DNA from: Salipiger thiooxidans
GTDB taxonomy: Bacteria > Pseudomonadota > Alphaproteobacteria > Rhodobacterales > Rhodobacteraceae
Length of the DNA: 64,000 nt
Assembly (NCBI RefSeq): GCF_900102075.1
Contig: NZ_FNAV01000003.1
Coordinates: 1 to 64,000, forward strand
Direction: 5' to 3'
Positions 18,783 through 27,523 of the stretch are shown one piece after another. The notes beneath the pieces were generated by a model that made no database searches, was not told where the DNA came from, and saw only the letters and a list, made by a program, of their open reading frames with translations. Numbering within the stretch: the stretch's first letter is position 1; each line of letters opens with the position of its first letter. The translations under genes and the position numbers were made by a program.

Positions 18783-19442
18783 ATGTCCAAACCCCTTCTC
18801 GCCCTCGCCCTCGGCGCCTCGCTGCTGGGCCTGCCCGCCGCCGCGGAATCCCACGATCACGCTCATGACCACGCGGACGCGCAGAGCCACGAACACGCTC
18901 ATGGGGATGACGACATCTACCGCGGCTATTTCGACGACGCGCAGATCGCCAACCGCGCGCTGTCGGACTGGGAGGGCGACTGGCAGTCGGTCTACCCGCT
19001 GCTGGGCGACGGCACGCTCGACCCGGTCATGCAGCACAAGGCCGAGCACGGCGACAAGAGCGCCGAGGAGTACCGCGCCTATTACGAGACCGGCTACGCC
19101 ACTGACGTCGACCGCATCCTGATCGAGGGCAACGAGGTGACCTTCTTCGGGCCGGAGGGGTCGGTTTCGGGGAGCTACGCGGATGACGGCTACGAGGTGC
19201 TGACCTACGCCAAGGGCAACCGCGGTGTGCGGTTCATCTTCCGCAAGGACGCGGGCGACGCGGCCGCGCCCGCCTACATCCAGTTCAGCGACCATATCAT
19301 CGCGCCGCAGAAAGCCGGGCACTACCACCTCTACTGGGGCGAGGACCGCGCGGCACTGCTGGAGGAGGTGACCAACTGGCCGACCTACTATCCCGCGTCG
19401 CTGACCGGGAACGAGGTCGCCGCCGAGATGATGGCCCACTAA
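18783..19442 (+). CDS. zinT: ZinT/YodA family periplasmic zinc-binding protein
   Basis: This 219-residue protein has a Sec signal (residues 1-21), a histidine-rich stretch (SHDHAHDHADAQSHEHAHGDDD, residues 23-44) and the ZinT lipocalin-like domain (YFDDAQIANRALSDWEGDWQSVYPLL; later HYHLYWGED). ZinT binds Zn2+ in the periplasm and passes it to ZnuABC under zinc limitation. The Zur-like box immediately upstream supports this. ATG 18783 has AAGGATCC upstream. Confidence 0.93.
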   Translation: MSKPLLALALGASLLGLPAAAESHDHAHDHADAQSHEHAHGDDDIYRGYFDDAQIANRALSDWEGDWQSVYPLLGDGTLDPVMQHKAEHGDKSAEEYRAYYETGYATDVDRILIEGNEVTFFGPEGSVSGSYADDGYEVLTYAKGNRGVRFIFRKDAGDAAAPAYIQFSDHIIAPQKAGHYHLYWGEDRAALLEEVTNWPTYYPASLTGNEVAAEMMAH

Positions 19443-19449
19443 GTCCAGA

Positions 19450-19476
19450 GCGCGGCGCCCTTGCCGGGCGCCGCGC
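19450..19476. terminator. 11-bp GC hairpin between convergent zinT and aminotransferase genes
   Basis: GCGCGGCGCCC (19450-19460), loop TTGCC and GGGCGCCGCGC (19466-19476) form a perfect 11-bp stem 8 bp past the zinT stop and 8 bp before the end of the opposing aminotransferase gene. No T-run follows, but position and strength favour a bidirectional terminator. Confidence 0.6.
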
Positions 19477-19484
19477 AATCCGGG

Positions 19485-20885
19485 TCAGGAGCGGCTGGCT
19501 GCGACCATCAGCCCCTCGGCCTTGAGCCGGGCGTGGCATTCGTCGAGCGATTTCCAGGCGCGCGCGATCAGCACGTCGATCTCTTCCCGGGTCAGAACCA
19601 GCGGCGGCGAGATGATCATGCGGTCGCCGACGTGGCGCATCACTAGGTTGTTGGCGAAGCAGCGCTCGCGGCAGATGTAGCCCACGGTGCCCGCCTCCGA
19701 GGCAAAGGCCGCACGGCTGGCCTTGTCCGGGGTCAGCGCGATGGAGCCCATGAAGCCCACGATCTTGGCCTCGCCCACCAGCGGATGCTCGGTCAGGCTC
19801 TCGAACTTCTGCTTGAGATAGGGGCCGGTCTCTTCGCGGACCTTCTCGACGATGCCTTCCTCGTCGAGGATGCGCAGGTTCTCTAGCGCCACGGCGCAGG
19901 CCACCGGGTGACCCGAATAGGTGTAGCCGTGGTTGAACTCGGTGCCCGAGATCACCTCTGCCACCTCGTCGGACAGCACCGAGCCGCCGATCGGCTGGTA
20001 GCCCGAGGACAGGCCCTTGGCGATGGTCATGATGTCCGGCGTGATCCCCATGGTCTGCGAGCCGAACCAGTTGCCGGTCCGGCCGAAGCCGCAGATCACC
20101 TCATCGGCGATCAGCAGGATGCCGTATTTCTTCACGATGCGCTCAATCTCGGGCCAGTAGGTCTCGGGCGGGATGATCACGCCGCCGGCGCCCTGCACCG
20201 GCTCGGCGATGAAGGCCGCGACCTTCTCGGGGCCGATCTCCTCGATGGCGGCCTCGAGCTGGCGCGCGCGCTCCAGCCCGAACTCCTCGGGGCTCATGTC
20301 GCCGCCCTCGGCCCACCAGTTGGGCTGGTCGATGTGGTGCACGCCCGGCACCACGCCGCCCTGCCCGTGCATGCCCTTCATGCCGCCGAGCGACATCGAG
20401 CCCAGCGACGAGCCGTGGTAGGCGTTCCAGCGCGAGATGATGACCTGACGCTCGGGCTGGCCCTTCTCGGCCCAGTAGGTGCGCACGAGGCGGATGTTGG
20501 TGTCGTTGGCCTCGGACCCGGACGAGGCATAGAACACGTGGTTCAGGTTGCCCGGCGCAAGCTCGGCGATGCGGGCCGAGAGCTGGATCGCCGGGACGTG
20601 AGTCGTCTGGAAGAACGTGTTGTAATAGGGCAGCTCCTCCATCTGGCGCGAGGCCGCCGCGGCAAGCTCCTTGCGGCCGTAGCCGATGTTCACGCACCAG
20701 AGCCCCGCCATGCCGTCGAGGATGCGCTCGCCCTCGCTGTCGGTGAGCCACGAGCCCTCGGCACGGGTGATCACCCGCGCGCCCTTCTTGGCCAGATCGG
20801 CCCCGGTGGTGAACGGGTGCACGTGGTGAGCGGCGTCGAGCGCCTGCAATTCGGCGGTCGGGGTGTTGGTGGAAATGAGCGTCAT
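19485..20885 (-). CDS. Class III aminotransferase, probably putrescine-pyruvate type (SpuC-like)
   Basis: This 466-residue PLP enzyme shows the class III pattern: GLWCVNIGYGRKEL, FYASSGSEAND, LLIADEVICGFGRTG and the PLP lysine in TIAKGLSSGYQP. Its best fit is the aminotransferase branch acting on putrescine or other omega-amines with pyruvate. Context supports polyamine catabolism, because a polyamine-type ABC transporter, a PuuB-like oxidase and a GntR regulator lie next to it. An operator-like palindrome sits 41 bp upstream of its start. Confidence 0.88.
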   Translation of the reverse strand: MTLISTNTPTAELQALDAAHHVHPFTTGADLAKKGARVITRAEGSWLTDSEGERILDGMAGLWCVNIGYGRKELAAAASRQMEELPYYNTFFQTTHVPAIQLSARIAELAPGNLNHVFYASSGSEANDTNIRLVRTYWAEKGQPERQVIISRWNAYHGSSLGSMSLGGMKGMHGQGGVVPGVHHIDQPNWWAEGGDMSPEEFGLERARQLEAAIEEIGPEKVAAFIAEPVQGAGGVIIPPETYWPEIERIVKKYGILLIADEVICGFGRTGNWFGSQTMGITPDIMTIAKGLSSGYQPIGGSVLSDEVAEVISGTEFNHGYTYSGHPVACAVALENLRILDEEGIVEKVREETGPYLKQKFESLTEHPLVGEAKIVGFMGSIALTPDKASRAAFASEAGTVGYICRERCFANNLVMRHVGDRMIISPPLVLTREEIDVLIARAWKSLDECHARLKAEGLMVAASRS

Positions 20886-20925
20886 GGCCGCGTCTCCTGA
20901 ATCGTCGAGGGGTTTGCGCGGCAGA

Positions 20926-20937
20926 ATATGATCAAAT
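20926..20937. promoter_or_regulatory. Candidate GntR operator upstream of the aminotransferase gene
   Basis: ATATGATCAAAT differs at one base from the perfect palindrome ATTTGATCAAAT found upstream of the potF-like gene at 21775. It lies 41 bp upstream of the aminotransferase start, between that gene and gntR. Confidence 0.55.
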
Positions 20938-21020
20938 TATTTGCTGTCAATCGAATCGCTCACTCACGGCCCGGTCGCCGCGTCGGGGCGGACGTTACGG
21001 CAGCGCGCCGGAGGCGATCG

Positions 21021-21683
21021 TCACACCGCCCGCAGCGCCGCCGAGATCTGGTCCATGCCCTGACGGACGTCCTGCTCCATGGCCTTTGCCGCGGCGTCGG
21101 CATCGCCGGCCTCGAGCGCCGACAGGATCGCCTTGTGCTGGTCCGGCAGGTTGCGCGTGCCGAACTGGCCGCAGACCACCCGCAGCGACGGCCCGAAGCG
21201 CAGCCACAGCCCCTCGACGAGGTCGGTGAGAATCGGCGCCGCGGCCACCGCGTTCAGTTCGGCGTGAAACTGGTGATTCTCCACGAGGTAGCCGTGCACG
21301 TCGCCCTTGGAGATGGCCGCGTCGAGCCGCGTGTCGGTCTCGCGCAGCCGCTGCACCTCGCCGCCCTGACAACGCAATGCCGCCCTGCGGGCAAGCTGCG
21401 GCTCGAGCGCCACGCGGGCCAGCGTCAGCTCCTCGACCGAGGCCACGCCGAGCACCGGCACGATGATCCGGCGATTGCCCTGAAACACCAGCGCGCCCTC
21501 GGCGATGAGCCGGCGTAACGCCTCGCGTACAGGGGTCATTCCGACCTCGAGCCGTTCGACCAGACCCTGGATCGTGACCGGCTGTCCCGGCTCCAGCTCG
21601 CCGAACAGAATCATGTCCCGCAACTGGCGGTAGACGACCTCGTGGGTCGGCAGTCCCGCACCGTCTGCTCGCATGTTCACCAT
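21021..21683 (-). CDS. GntR family regulator with FCD ligand-binding domain
   Basis: This 220-residue repressor has an N-terminal winged helix (VVYRQLRDMILFGELEPGQPVTIQGLVERL, then MTPVREALRRLIAEG) and a C-terminal all-helical FCD domain with metal/ligand histidines (ENHQFHAEL, DQHKAI). It lies between the aminotransferase and the divergent transporter operon, and most likely controls both in response to a polyamine or derivative. Starts at 21683 and 21674 both lie close to GGGAGG. The longer frame from 21719 seems less likely. Confidence 0.87.
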   Translation of the reverse strand: MVNMRADGAGLPTHEVVYRQLRDMILFGELEPGQPVTIQGLVERLEVGMTPVREALRRLIAEGALVFQGNRRIIVPVLGVASVEELTLARVALEPQLARRAALRCQGGEVQRLRETDTRLDAAISKGDVHGYLVENHQFHAELNAVAAAPILTDLVEGLWLRFGPSLRVVCGQFGTRNLPDQHKAILSALEAGDADAAAKAMEQDVRQGMDQISAALRAV

Positions 21684-21774
21684 CTGCCTCCCGTTTGACC
21701 AAACCGCCCGCGAACCCATCTTGCACGCTCAGGCGGGCCATGAAAACATCTCGCATGTTGCCATGCGCCGCAAC

Positions 21775-21786
21775 ATTTGATCAAAT
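21775..21786. promoter_or_regulatory. Perfect palindrome upstream of the polyamine transporter, candidate GntR operator
   Basis: ATTTGATCAAAT is a perfect 12-bp palindrome 48 bp before the solute-binding protein start and 92 bp before the divergent gntR start. A near-identical copy is at 20926. Confidence 0.62.
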
Positions 21787-21833
21787 CCAAAGGCCACGGG
21801 GCGACAAGACCCCCTGTCCAACGGGAGCACATG

Positions 21834-22919
21834 ATGAAGAAACCCCTTCTGAGTTTCACCGCGATCCTCGCACTGTCGGCCGGAATGGCCCAGGCCGAGG
21901 AAGTCCGCGTCTACAACTGGTCCGACTACATCGACGAGAGCCTGCTGGCCAAGTTCGAGGAAGAAACCGGGATCGACCTGATCTACGACGTGTTCGACAG
22001 CAACGAGGTCCTCGAGACCAAGATGCTCGCGGGCGGCTCGGGCTACGACGTCGTGGTGCCGACCGGCACCTTCCTGCAGCGTCAGATCATGGCCGGCGCC
22101 TTCCAGCCGCTCGACAAGTCGAAGCTGCCGAACATCGAGAACATGTGGGACGTGATCTCGGAGCGGACCTCGAAATACGACCCCGGCAACGAATACGCCA
22201 TCAACTACATGTGGGGCACCACCGGGCTTGGCGTGAACGAGGCCAAGGTCAAGGAAGTGCTCGGCGAAGACGCGCCCGTGACCTCGTGGGATCTCGTGTT
22301 CAAGGCCGAGAACATGGAAAAGCTCGCCTCCTGCGGCGTGATGTTCCTCGACGCGCCGTCCGAGATGATCCCGGCCGCGCTGAACTACATCGGCGAGGAT
22401 CCCGACAGCCATGACCCCGAGGTCATCGCCAAGGCCGAGGCGGTCTACGACCCGATCCGCCCCTACATCCAGAAGTTCAACAGCTCGGAGTACATCAACG
22501 CGCTGGCCAATGGCGACATCTGCGTCGCGGTCGGCTGGTCCGGAGACATCCTGCAGGCCCGCGACCGTGCGGCCGAGGCCGACAACGGTGTCGAGATCTC
22601 CTACTACGCCCCCGACGAGGGCGCGCAGATGTGGTTCGACATGATGGCCATCCCGGTCGACGCGCCGAACCCGGACGCCGCCCACAAGTTCCTGAACTTC
22701 ATCATGGACGCCGAGAACATGGCGGCGGCATCGAACTACGTCTACTACGCCAACGGCAACCTCGCCTCGCAGGAATTCCTCGCCGAGGACGTGATCGGCG
22801 ATCCGGCGATCTATCCGACGCCCGAGGCGATGGAGAACACCTTCACCACGACTCCGTGGGATCCGAAGGTCCAGCGCGAGGTCACCCGCCTCTGGACCAA
22901 GATCAAGTCCGGCACCTGA
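21834..22919 (+). CDS. potF: Polyamine ABC transporter, periplasmic binding protein (PotF-like)
   Basis: This 361-residue exported protein (Sec signal, residues 1-21, cleavage after AQA) begins the mature chain with EEVRVYNWSDYIDESLL, the hallmark of PotD/PotF. The spermidine/putrescine-binding domain continues with VPTGTFLQRQ and the GWSGDILQA binding-site segment. The second of two adjacent ATGs (21834) has better spacing to ACGGGAG. A strong hairpin follows the gene, which would favour excess binding protein over membrane components. Confidence 0.93.
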   Translation: MKKPLLSFTAILALSAGMAQAEEVRVYNWSDYIDESLLAKFEEETGIDLIYDVFDSNEVLETKMLAGGSGYDVVVPTGTFLQRQIMAGAFQPLDKSKLPNIENMWDVISERTSKYDPGNEYAINYMWGTTGLGVNEAKVKEVLGEDAPVTSWDLVFKAENMEKLASCGVMFLDAPSEMIPAALNYIGEDPDSHDPEVIAKAEAVYDPIRPYIQKFNSSEYINALANGDICVAVGWSGDILQARDRAAEADNGVEISYYAPDEGAQMWFDMMAIPVDAPNPDAAHKFLNFIMDAENMAAASNYVYYANGNLASQEFLAEDVIGDPAIYPTPEAMENTFTTTPWDPKVQREVTRLWTKIKSGT

Positions 22920-22936
22920 GCCGCGACCCGATGACA

Positions 22937-22967
22937 GCCCGCGCCGGAGATCCGGCGCGGGCGTTTT
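22937..22967 (+). terminator. Hairpin between potF and potG, partial terminator
   Basis: GCCCGCGCCGG (22937-22947), loop AGAT and CCGGCGCGGGC (22952-22962) form a perfect 11-bp stem followed by GTTTTG. It lies in the 71-bp gap between the binding-protein gene and the ATPase gene. It could be a leaky terminator or an mRNA-stabilising structure. Confidence 0.65.
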
Positions 22968-22990
22968 GACCTGACAGGATCCGATCCCGC

Positions 22991-24409
22991 ATGGCCCAGA
23001 CCGTCTTTGCCCCATGGACGGACACCGATCAGAAACCACTGATCGAGTTCCGCAACGTGACCAAGAGTTTCGGCGACTTCACCGCCATCGACAATCTGTC
23101 GCTCAAGATCTACGAGCGCGAGTTCTTCGCCCTCCTCGGCCCGTCCGGATGCGGCAAGACCACGATGATGCGGATGCTCGCCGGGTTCGAGTCGGTGACC
23201 AGCGGGAGCATCCTGCTCGGCGGCCAGGACATCTCGGACGTGCCCCCGAACAAGCGCCCGGTGAACATGATGTTCCAAAGCTACGCGCTGTTCCCGCACC
23301 TGTCCGTCTGGGACAACATCGCCTTCGGGCTCCGGCGCGAGAGCCGCGACAAGGCCTTCGTCGAGGAGCGCGTCGAGGAGATGCTGCGCCTGACCCGGCT
23401 CAGCAAGTTCGCCCGCCGCAAGCCACACCAGATCTCCGGCGGCCAGCGCCAGCGCGTGGCACTGGCCCGCTCGCTCGCCAAGGCGCCGAAGCTCTTGCTG
23501 CTCGACGAGCCGCTCGGCGCGCTCGACCGCAAGCTCCGCGAGGAGACGCAGTTCGAGCTCATGGACATCCAGGAAAAGACCGGCACCACCTTCGTGATCG
23601 TGACCCACGACCAGGAAGAGGCGATGACCGTCGCCTCCCGCATCGCGGTGATGGACGAGGGCCGCCTCGTGCAGGTCGACACCCCCGACGTGATCTACGA
23701 GGCGCCGAACTCGGTCTACGTGGCGGATTTCATCGGCGACGTGAACCTGATCGAGGGCAAGGCTCGCGTGCGCCCGGACGAGCCCGCACCTGCCCCGGCG
23801 CCCGAGGCCCCCGCCGTCGACGAGACCCCGGCGCCCGCGCCGCAGCCGGCCGAGCCCGCGACGCCGGTGGTGACCGACGCCCGCCTGCCCGCCCCCAACG
23901 CCCGCGGCGAATGGCTCTACCAGAAGGTCTTCGCCCGCCTCCTCGGCCACCGCGAGAGCGCGCCGCGCCAGCTGCCGCCGCCGAGCCCGGAAGAGCTCGC
24001 AGCCGCGCACAAGGCGCCGCCACCGCCTCCGCCCCCTGCCCCGGTCGCGCCGGCGGAACCCGCCATCAAGCCCGGCGGCATCTTCATCGACTGGGCCGAG
24101 GGCCAGCCGCCGATCATCGCCGCCAACGGCGATCCGGACACCGACGGCAAGCCGGTCACGCTGTCGATCCGGCCCGAGAAGGTCACCATCGACCTCGACA
24201 AGCCCCAGCGCCCCAACGTGCTGCCGGGCAAGGTCATCGACATCGCCTATCTCGGCAACATCTCGACCTACCACGTCGAGCTGCGCAGCGGGCTGATGAT
24301 CAAGGCGCAGATGGTCAACGCCCGCCGCCTTTCGAACCGGCACATCACCTGGGAGGACGAGGTCTGGATCGGTTTCACGGAAACCGCCGGCGTCGTGCTC
24401 GAGGAGTAG
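22991..24409 (+). CDS. potG: Polyamine ABC transporter ATP-binding protein with a proline/alanine-rich insert
   Basis: This 472-residue ATPase carries Walker A GPSGCGKTT, signature ISGGQRQRVALARSLA and Walker B LLLLDEPLGALD in the first 240 residues. A TOBE domain lies at the end (TLSIRPEKVTI ... YLGNISTYHVEL). Between them, roughly residues 258-370, is a low-complexity segment rich in Pro, Ala and Glu that ordinary PotA/PotG proteins (about 370 residues) lack. The insert is in frame with no stop or shift. It starts the ATPase-permease block, with potH 4 bp downstream. Confidence 0.92.
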   Translation: MAQTVFAPWTDTDQKPLIEFRNVTKSFGDFTAIDNLSLKIYEREFFALLGPSGCGKTTMMRMLAGFESVTSGSILLGGQDISDVPPNKRPVNMMFQSYALFPHLSVWDNIAFGLRRESRDKAFVEERVEEMLRLTRLSKFARRKPHQISGGQRQRVALARSLAKAPKLLLLDEPLGALDRKLREETQFELMDIQEKTGTTFVIVTHDQEEAMTVASRIAVMDEGRLVQVDTPDVIYEAPNSVYVADFIGDVNLIEGKARVRPDEPAPAPAPEAPAVDETPAPAPQPAEPATPVVTDARLPAPNARGEWLYQKVFARLLGHRESAPRQLPPPSPEELAAAHKAPPPPPPPAPVAPAEPAIKPGGIFIDWAEGQPPIIAANGDPDTDGKPVTLSIRPEKVTIDLDKPQRPNVLPGKVIDIAYLGNISTYHVELRSGLMIKAQMVNARRLSNRHITWEDEVWIGFTETAGVVLEE

Positions 24410-24413
24410 CCCG

Positions 24414-25307
24414 ATGCGTCGCGCGTTCCTCATCGCCGTTCCCTACATCTGGCTGCTGCTCCTCTTCCTCGTCCCGTTCCTGATCGTGCTCAAGATCTCG
24501 CTGTCGGACGTGGCACTGGCGCGCCCGCCCTACATGCCGCAGCTCGACCTCTCGACCGGCTGGGACGGGATCAAGGCCTTCTTCTCGGAGCTCGACTTCG
24601 AGAACTTCGTCTTCCTGACCACCGACAGCCTCTACTGGAAGTCTTACCTCAGCTCGGTGAAGATCGCGGGACTGTCGACGCTCATCACCCTCTGCGTCGG
24701 CTACCCGCTGGCCTACGGCATGGCCCGCGCGCCCGACGAGTGGCGCCCGACGCTGCTGATGCTGGTCATCCTGCCGTTCTGGACCTCGTTCCTGATCCGC
24801 GTCTACTCGTGGATGGGCATCCTCTCGACCGAGGGCGTGCTCAACAGTTTCCTGCTCTGGACCGGGATCATCGACGAGCCGCTGATGATCATGAACACCC
24901 CCAGGGCGGTCTATGTCGGCATCGTCTACACGTACCTGCCCTTCATGGTGCTGCCGATCTACTCGGCGCTCGAGAAGATGGACGAGAGCCTGATCGAGGC
25001 GGCAGAGGACCTCGGCTGCTCGAAACTCGCCGCCTTCTGGCTGGTGACCTGGCCGCTGTCGAAGAACGGCATCATTGCCGGCTGCTTCCTCGTCTTCATC
25101 CCGGCACTGGGCGAGTTCGTCATCCCCTCGCTGCTCGGCGGGTCCGAGACGCTGATGATCGGCAAGGTGCTCTGGGAAGAGTTCTTCAACAACCGCGATT
25201 GGCCGGTGGCCTCGGCGGTGGCGGTGATCCTGCTGCTGATCCTGATCATCCCGATCGTGCTCTTCCAGCGCAACGAACAGAAAGCCCGAGAGGCCGAGGG
25301 CCAATGA
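24414..25307 (+). CDS. potH: Polyamine ABC transporter permease (PotH-like)
   Basis: This 297-residue inner-membrane protein has about six helices and the permease EAA motif (LIEAAEDLGCSKLAAFWLVTWPLS). It pairs with the next permease to form the transmembrane channel. The ATG follows GAGGAGTAGCCCG, so its ribosome-binding site lies in the end of the ATPase gene, indicating one operon. Confidence 0.92.
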   Translation: MRRAFLIAVPYIWLLLLFLVPFLIVLKISLSDVALARPPYMPQLDLSTGWDGIKAFFSELDFENFVFLTTDSLYWKSYLSSVKIAGLSTLITLCVGYPLAYGMARAPDEWRPTLLMLVILPFWTSFLIRVYSWMGILSTEGVLNSFLLWTGIIDEPLMIMNTPRAVYVGIVYTYLPFMVLPIYSALEKMDESLIEAAEDLGCSKLAAFWLVTWPLSKNGIIAGCFLVFIPALGEFVIPSLLGGSETLMIGKVLWEEFFNNRDWPVASAVAVILLLILIIPIVLFQRNEQKAREAEGQ

Positions 25308-25371
25308 CCATGCGCAGCTTCCCCCTTCCCAATGCCCTCGCCCGCGCCGCCACCGGAACGGGAGCACGCCG

Positions 25372-26190
25372 ATGAGACGCTTCTCCTGGTTCAACGCCAC
25401 CTCGCTGACGATCGGCTTCGCCTTCCTCTACCTGCCCATGGTCCTGCTGGTGATCTACAGCTTCAACGAAAGCCGTCTGGTCACCGTCTGGGCGGGCTTC
25501 TCGACCAAGTGGTACGGCGAACTCCTGCGCGACGAGGCCTTCCTCGACGCCGCATGGGTCACGCTCAAGGTGGGCGTCTTCTCGTCGACGCTCGCAACGC
25601 TGCTCGGCACCATGGCGGCCTACGTGCTGGTGCGCGCGGGCCGGTTTCACGGCCGCACCCTGTTCTCGGGGATGATCTACGCGCCGCTGGTCATGCCAGA
25701 GGTCATCACCGGCCTGTCGCTGCTGCTGCTCTTCATCGGCATCGGGCTTGACCGGGGCGTGTTCACCATCGTGCTCGCCCACACCACCTTCTCGATGTGC
25801 TACGTCTCTGTGGTGGTGTCGTCGCGGCTCACCAGCTTCGACCGCTCGCTGGAGGAGGCCGCGCTCGACCTCGGCTGCTCGCCCTTCGAGGCGTTCCGGC
25901 TGGTCACCCTGCCGATCATCGCACCGGCGGTGATCTCGGGCTGGCTGCTTGCGTTCACCCTGTCGCTCGACGACCTCGTGATCGCCAGCTTCACCACCGG
26001 CCCATCGGCCACGACCCTGCCGATCAAGATCTTCTCGGCGGTGCGGCTCGGGGTGAGCCCGCAGATCAACGCGCTGTCGACGATCCTCATCGGCATCGTC
26101 ACCGTGGGCGTCATCACCGCCTCGGTCATCACCAAGCGCGCGGCAGTGGCGCAGGCCCGCGACGAACAGGCGGCTGCCCGAACCGAATGA
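25372..26190 (+). CDS. potI: Polyamine ABC transporter permease (PotI-like)
   Basis: This 272-residue membrane protein has about six helices and an EAA loop (LEEAALDLGCSPFEAFRLVTLPII). It is the second permease of the polyamine transporter. ATG 25372 follows ACGGGAGCACGCC. The stop overlaps the ATG of the next gene (ATGA at 26187), coupling transporter and oxidase. Confidence 0.92.
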   Translation: MRRFSWFNATSLTIGFAFLYLPMVLLVIYSFNESRLVTVWAGFSTKWYGELLRDEAFLDAAWVTLKVGVFSSTLATLLGTMAAYVLVRAGRFHGRTLFSGMIYAPLVMPEVITGLSLLLLFIGIGLDRGVFTIVLAHTTFSMCYVSVVVSSRLTSFDRSLEEAALDLGCSPFEAFRLVTLPIIAPAVISGWLLAFTLSLDDLVIASFTTGPSATTLPIKIFSAVRLGVSPQINALSTILIGIVTVGVITASVITKRAAVAQARDEQAAARTE

Positions 26191-27506
26191 AACGCATCTA
26201 CGAAGCGCCGGCCTACGGGCCGCAGGGCGCCTGCTGGTGGGCCAATACGGTGCCGCCCGACGACTGGCCGGCCCTGCCCGGAGACCGCAGCACCGAGGTC
26301 GCCGTCATCGGCGGCGGCTACACCGGCCTATCGGCCGCGCTGCACCTCGCGCAGGAGGGCACGGGCGTCACCGTGCTCGAGGCCGAGCACGCAGGTTACG
26401 GCGCCTCGGGCCGCAACGGCGGGTTCTGCTGTCTCGGCGGGTCCAAGGCGACCAGCGGCCAGCTGCGACGCCAGTATGGCCCGGAAGGGCTGATGGCGTG
26501 GCGCGCCACCGAGAAGGCGGCCATCGAGACCGTGGCCGGACTTATCGCCGATCACGGGATCGAGGCCGACACCCATTCCGAGGGCGAGACGCTGATCGCC
26601 CACAGCGCGCGCGCCTTCGGCAAGCTGAAGGCGGGGCTCGACGAGATCGAATCCGAATACGGCGTGACCCCGCGCCTGCTCGAGATGGAGGAGATGGCAG
26701 CCGAGGGGCTCGGCGGGCCGTTCTTCGGCGCCGTCACCATTCCTGTGGGCTTTGCCCTGAACCCGCGCAAGTACCACGCCGGGCTCGCCCGCGCGGCCCG
26801 CGCCGCCGGGGCCACCCTGCACGGCCACAGCCCGGTCACGGCGCTGCGGCGGGACGGCAAGTGGATGCTCTCGACGCCGCACGGCACGCTCACCGCCGAC
26901 CGGGTGATCCTTGCCACCAACGGCTATTCCTCCGAGGATGTGCCCGACTGGCTGCGCGCCCGCTACCTGCCGGTGCAGTCGAGCGTGATCGTCACCGAGC
27001 CGCTCACCGAGGCGCAGCGGGCGGCGCAGGGCTGGACATCGTATCAGATGGCCTACGACACCCGCGTCCTGCTGCACTACTTCCGCCTGATGCCCGACAA
27101 CCGCTTCCTGTTCGGGATGCGCGGCGGGCTAACCGCAACGCCGCGGGCGCAGGCCTCGATCTCACGCAAGATCCGAGGCGATTTCGCCGAGATGTTCCCG
27201 GGCTGGCGCGATGTCCGGCTGAGCCACGAATGGGCGGGGCTGGTCTGTATCATGGCAAGTCTCACGCCCTTTGCCGGGCCAGTGCCCGACCAGCCGGGGC
27301 TGTTCGCGGGGATGGGCTACCACGGCAACGGAGTCGCCATGGCAAGCCACACCGGCATGCTGCTTGCCGACCTCGTGCGGGACCGGGCGCCGCGCGCGCT
27401 TCTGCCCGAGGCGATGAGCACACCGCCCCGGCGCTTCCCGCTGGACCGCCACCGCCGCGCCATGCTGGCGCCGGCCTATGCGGCGGCCTCGCTGCTCGAC
27501 CTCTGA
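26187..27506 (+). CDS. puuB: FAD-dependent oxidoreductase, gamma-glutamylputrescine oxidase-like (PuuB)
   Basis: This 439-residue flavoprotein of the DAO family has a GxGxxG FAD site (VAVIGGGYTGLSAALHLAQEG), the typical YGASGRNGGF motif, and late GLFAGMGYHGNGVAMA. The short N-terminal preamble before the FAD site (SCWWANTVPP-like CWWANTVPP) is characteristic of PuuB-type oxidases. In the Puu pathway the enzyme oxidises gamma-glutamylputrescine. No PuuA ligase lies in this window, so the exact substrate is an inference. It is the last gene of the transporter operon and overlaps potI by four bases. Confidence 0.87.
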   Translation: MKRIYEAPAYGPQGACWWANTVPPDDWPALPGDRSTEVAVIGGGYTGLSAALHLAQEGTGVTVLEAEHAGYGASGRNGGFCCLGGSKATSGQLRRQYGPEGLMAWRATEKAAIETVAGLIADHGIEADTHSEGETLIAHSARAFGKLKAGLDEIESEYGVTPRLLEMEEMAAEGLGGPFFGAVTIPVGFALNPRKYHAGLARAARAAGATLHGHSPVTALRRDGKWMLSTPHGTLTADRVILATNGYSSEDVPDWLRARYLPVQSSVIVTEPLTEAQRAAQGWTSYQMAYDTRVLLHYFRLMPDNRFLFGMRGGLTATPRAQASISRKIRGDFAEMFPGWRDVRLSHEWAGLVCIMASLTPFAGPVPDQPGLFAGMGYHGNGVAMASHTGMLLADLVRDRAPRALLPEAMSTPPRRFPLDRHRRAMLAPAYAAASLLDL

Positions 27507-27523
27507 GGCCCTGACGGCGGGGC

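Noticed and set aside
24369-24383. GGTTTCACGGAAACC, another parS-like string
   Set aside because: It lacks one base in the centre compared with the ParB core and lies inside the potG coding sequence, where it encodes conserved residues of the TOBE domain.
25308-25371. Possible small gene between the two polyamine permeases (an ATG soon after the potH stop)
   Set aside because: The frame runs into the potI ribosome-binding region and overlaps potI in a different frame. No family pattern is seen.
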